Shown: positions 63,101 to 64,000 of the stretch, one piece after another
Numbering within the stretch: position 1 is the stretch's first letter
How the letters are laid out: every line of letters starts with the position of its first letter
Assembly: GCF_905475395.1 (NCBI RefSeq)
Contig: NC_058337.1
Location: 113,454,368-113,518,367 of the forward strand
Reading direction: 5' to 3'
DNA from: Chrysoperla carnea
Taxonomy: Eukaryota; Arthropoda; Insecta; Neuroptera; Chrysopidae
Length of the DNA stretch: 64,000 bases
Program-made: the position numbers and the translations under genes
Notes under the pieces: generated by a model
Told to the model about the DNA's origin: nothing
Seen by the model: only the letters and a program-made list of their open reading frames with translations
Databases searched by the model: none

Positions 63101-64000
63101 CAACTACAACGACAGTTGCACAAATTTTAATTGCACGATTTCTTTGGGGTTTATCCGTTGGTGCAGTGTTTACAGTTTTACCCATGTACATTGGTGAAAT
63201 TGCAGATGTAAGTTTCTACCGTTCTTTGTTATTTATTTTAAAACATTACTTTTGACATGGGCTTATACAAGTTCGCTATAACTAGCGAGAATTGTTTTAT
63301 GTCAATAGCACTTTTATGCCAGTTGAGAGTCTCATTGCCCGTCTTACTGCTATTGTTTTTAAAATTTAAGCTTGCTTATGGCTACCATATTGACTACTTG
63401 ACGTCATTAGTGATTTGCCCAAAAAGAAATTTTGATTTTGATAGATTTTTATTTTTTACAGGACGATGTTCGTGGAGCATTAGGATCATTTATGCAATTG
63501 TTCATCACGTTTGGAATTTTATGGGCGTATGCTGTTGGTGCATATACTTCCTTTAAAGTATTCTCCTATTTATCGGTTGCAATTCCAATCGCTTTTTGTG
63601 TATTCTTTTTCTTTATGCCTGAATCACCGTATTATCTATTAGGCAAAGATAAACGCAACGAGGCTACCGAAGCATTAATGTTTTTACGAAGTAAATCAAA
63701 TGATGGAGTTCAAAAAGAACTTGAACAAATGAAATGTAATGTAGATGAGACGAAAAAACAATCTGGAACAATTAAAGATTTATTTGCCACGGCTAGCTCT
63801 AAAAAAGCTTTGATTTTATCATGTGGATTAGTTGGTTTCCAACAATTTTCTGGTATAAACGCTGTGTTATTCTTCTGTGGAACCATTTTTAAGGAATCTG
63901 GAAGTACAGTTGATCCTGATATTAATGCCATTATTATTGGATGCGTACAAATCGGTTCAAGTGCAGTTACACCATTGGTTGTAGACCGGTTAGGACGTAG
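48187..64000 (+). CDS. Transporter C: Tret1-like sugar transporter, 3' end beyond the window
   Basis: This third sugar-porter MFS gene is cut by the window end. Exons are 48187-48388, 62843-63207 and 63462 to at least 64000, giving 368 complete codons of a probable ~500. Exon 1 encodes a polar 67-residue N-terminus (MAERNGQRPYDYELV..., Gly/Asn-rich) ending KARQYIAAGT; its phase-1 donor (G/GTGAGT) joins the acceptor TTTCTAG at 62842 to give GNLIAFSAG, the usual run into helix 1. Motifs are DRIGRK (131-136), PESPYYL (242-248), QQFSGINAV (316-324) and DRLGR at the cut edge. Intron 2 (63208-63461, phase 0) falls after EIAD and before DDVRG and is absent from A and B. An in-frame TGA at 48151-48153 precedes the ATG, which sits in a good context (GCCGATGG). 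Pairing across 14.45 kb rests on phase and sequence fit; another, unseen first exon is possible. Confidence 0.87.
49075..49410. repeat. Foldback repeat family 2, copy in transporter C intron 1
   Basis: Left arm 49136-49230 (CATCGTAGTTCCTCAACGGA to TTTTAGCTATGTTTCGAG) and right arm about 49288-49362 (GTTGAAACATAACTAAAAAT to GGATCTATGATGCAAC) are imperfect inverse complements. Confidence 0.65.
50797..50958 (+). repeat. GGTTAGG-headed GC-rich dispersed repeat, copy 1
   Basis: It starts GAGGTTAGGTTAGAACGGCT, continues with ACACACTTAGACCATAGGGT and ends with a GAACAGCAAGAG block. It is clearly GC-richer than its surroundings. The short TTAGG repeat at the head resembles the insect telomere unit, but only two copies are present. 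Confidence 0.7.
53760..53813 (+). other. tRNA-like 3' half
   Basis: GTCGCCGGTTCAAATCCGAC resembles a T arm with B box (four of five stem pairs) and is followed by TCGGGGA like an acceptor 3' strand. No matching 5' half (TCCCCGA) lies upstream, so this is a fragment or SINE remnant. Confidence 0.4.
54638..55217 (-). repeat. Dispersed repeat family 1, copy in transporter C intron 1
   Basis: Well-preserved reverse copy of about 580 bp. Its GTCTGTCCGTCTGTCCGTC block and the outer TTTGTTTTCGCTTGT end are clear. An imperfect palindrome of TATGTATGTGTAACATG type lies near 55100-55135. Confidence 0.85.
56816..57060. repeat. Dispersed repeat family 3, copy 2
   Basis: It carries CGACCTTCACCCATCTGATA, ATCGAAAAGTATTCATGGC and CTCTGATACCAATTTTGATT. 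Relative to 41097-41345 one half is inverted and the other direct, as expected for a foldback unit or an inversion. Confidence 0.45.
58312..58366 (+). other. Weak tRNA-like relic
   Basis: GTGGCTAATAAAACGCTCGC followed by CCGCTAAACGAG and GGTGCAAATCT has the order A box, anticodon stem (CTCG/CGAG) and B box, each imperfect. Acceptor pairing is lost. Confidence 0.3.
59948..60255 (+). repeat. GGTTAGG-headed GC-rich dispersed repeat, copy 2
   Basis: 59948-60105 aligns with 50797-50958 throughout (CTGCCCTGGGGTGGAACACA, GGCCACTGCTCTA, AAGAACAGCAAGAG). The GC-rich stretch continues to about 60255 without a partner in this window, so this copy may be longer. Confidence 0.7.
61616..61687 (+). tRNA. 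tRNA-Ala (anticodon TGC)
   Basis: The 72 bases, including the discriminator A, fold into a complete cloverleaf. Acceptor GGGGATG pairs with CATCTCC and includes the G3:U70 wobble that identifies alanine tRNA. The D arm is GCTCAGTGGTAGAGC, the anticodon stem TTCGC/GTGAA (one G-U) has loop TTTGCAT with anticodon TGC at 61648-61650, and the T arm is CGGGG-TTCGATC-CCCCG. A TTTTTT run (61689 on) follows as RNA polymerase III terminator. There is no intron. It lies inside intron 1 of transporter C on the same strand. Confidence 0.97.
61688..61694 (+). terminator. RNA polymerase III terminator of tRNA-Ala
   Basis: A T run begins immediately after the discriminator base of the tRNA gene, the normal stop signal for polymerase III. 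Confidence 0.8.
62122..62143. repeat. (T)22 homopolymer
   Basis: A 22-base T run in intron 1 of transporter C, about 430 bases after the tRNA gene. It could be the reverse-oriented tail of a retroposed sequence, but no body is recognisable beside it. Confidence 0.7.

Noticed and set aside
63257-63556. 99-codon frame overlapping transporter C exon 3
   Set aside because: Its second half is the exon read in the wrong frame and its first half is intron.

Overview
The window reads as AT-rich nuclear DNA from an insect. One gene matches the eye transcription factor Glass, and three genes encode trehalose/sugar transporters of the Tret1-like major facilitator family, which is expanded in insects. 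GT-AG introns, dispersed repeats, MITE-like elements and one tRNA-Ala gene are also present. The sequence alone does not fix the insect order.

Layout. Bases 1-15,093 hold no convincing gene, only repeats, a 31-bp perfect inverted repeat and one orphan exon-like stretch on the minus strand. From 15,094 to 20,707 lies a five-exon glass gene (676 aa, five C2H2 fingers). Its TGA stop is followed in frame by 42 more codons, rich in Ala and His, before a TAA, so it is a good candidate for stop-codon readthrough. Transporter A (+, exons 24,165-24,276 and 24,931-26,270, 483 aa) follows. Transporter B (-, exons 36,493-36,400 and 35,822-34,498, 472 aa) faces it tail to tail across about 8.2 kb. Transporter C (+) starts with a remote first coding exon at 48,187-48,388, crosses a 14.45-kb intron, continues at 62,843-63,207 and 63,462, and runs off the window end. 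A complete tRNA-Ala(UGC) with the G3:U70 identity pair sits inside that intron.

All three transporters keep a phase-1 intron at the same place, just before transmembrane helix 1, so they look like paralogues from local duplication. A and B have lost (or never had) the second intron seen in C. They are expected to move trehalose or other sugars across the plasma membrane. B has changed the substrate-contact motif of helix 7 (the conserved Asn is Ser and a Lys is inserted nearby), so it may have a different substrate or have lost transport.

The rest is repeat-rich intergenic and intronic DNA. It holds one interspersed family with five long copies plus two fragments, a foldback family, a pogo-type MITE with TA target duplication, a retroposon-like tail with a 100-bp tandem duplication, tRNA-like relics, and an array of alternating inverted repeats in glass intron 2.
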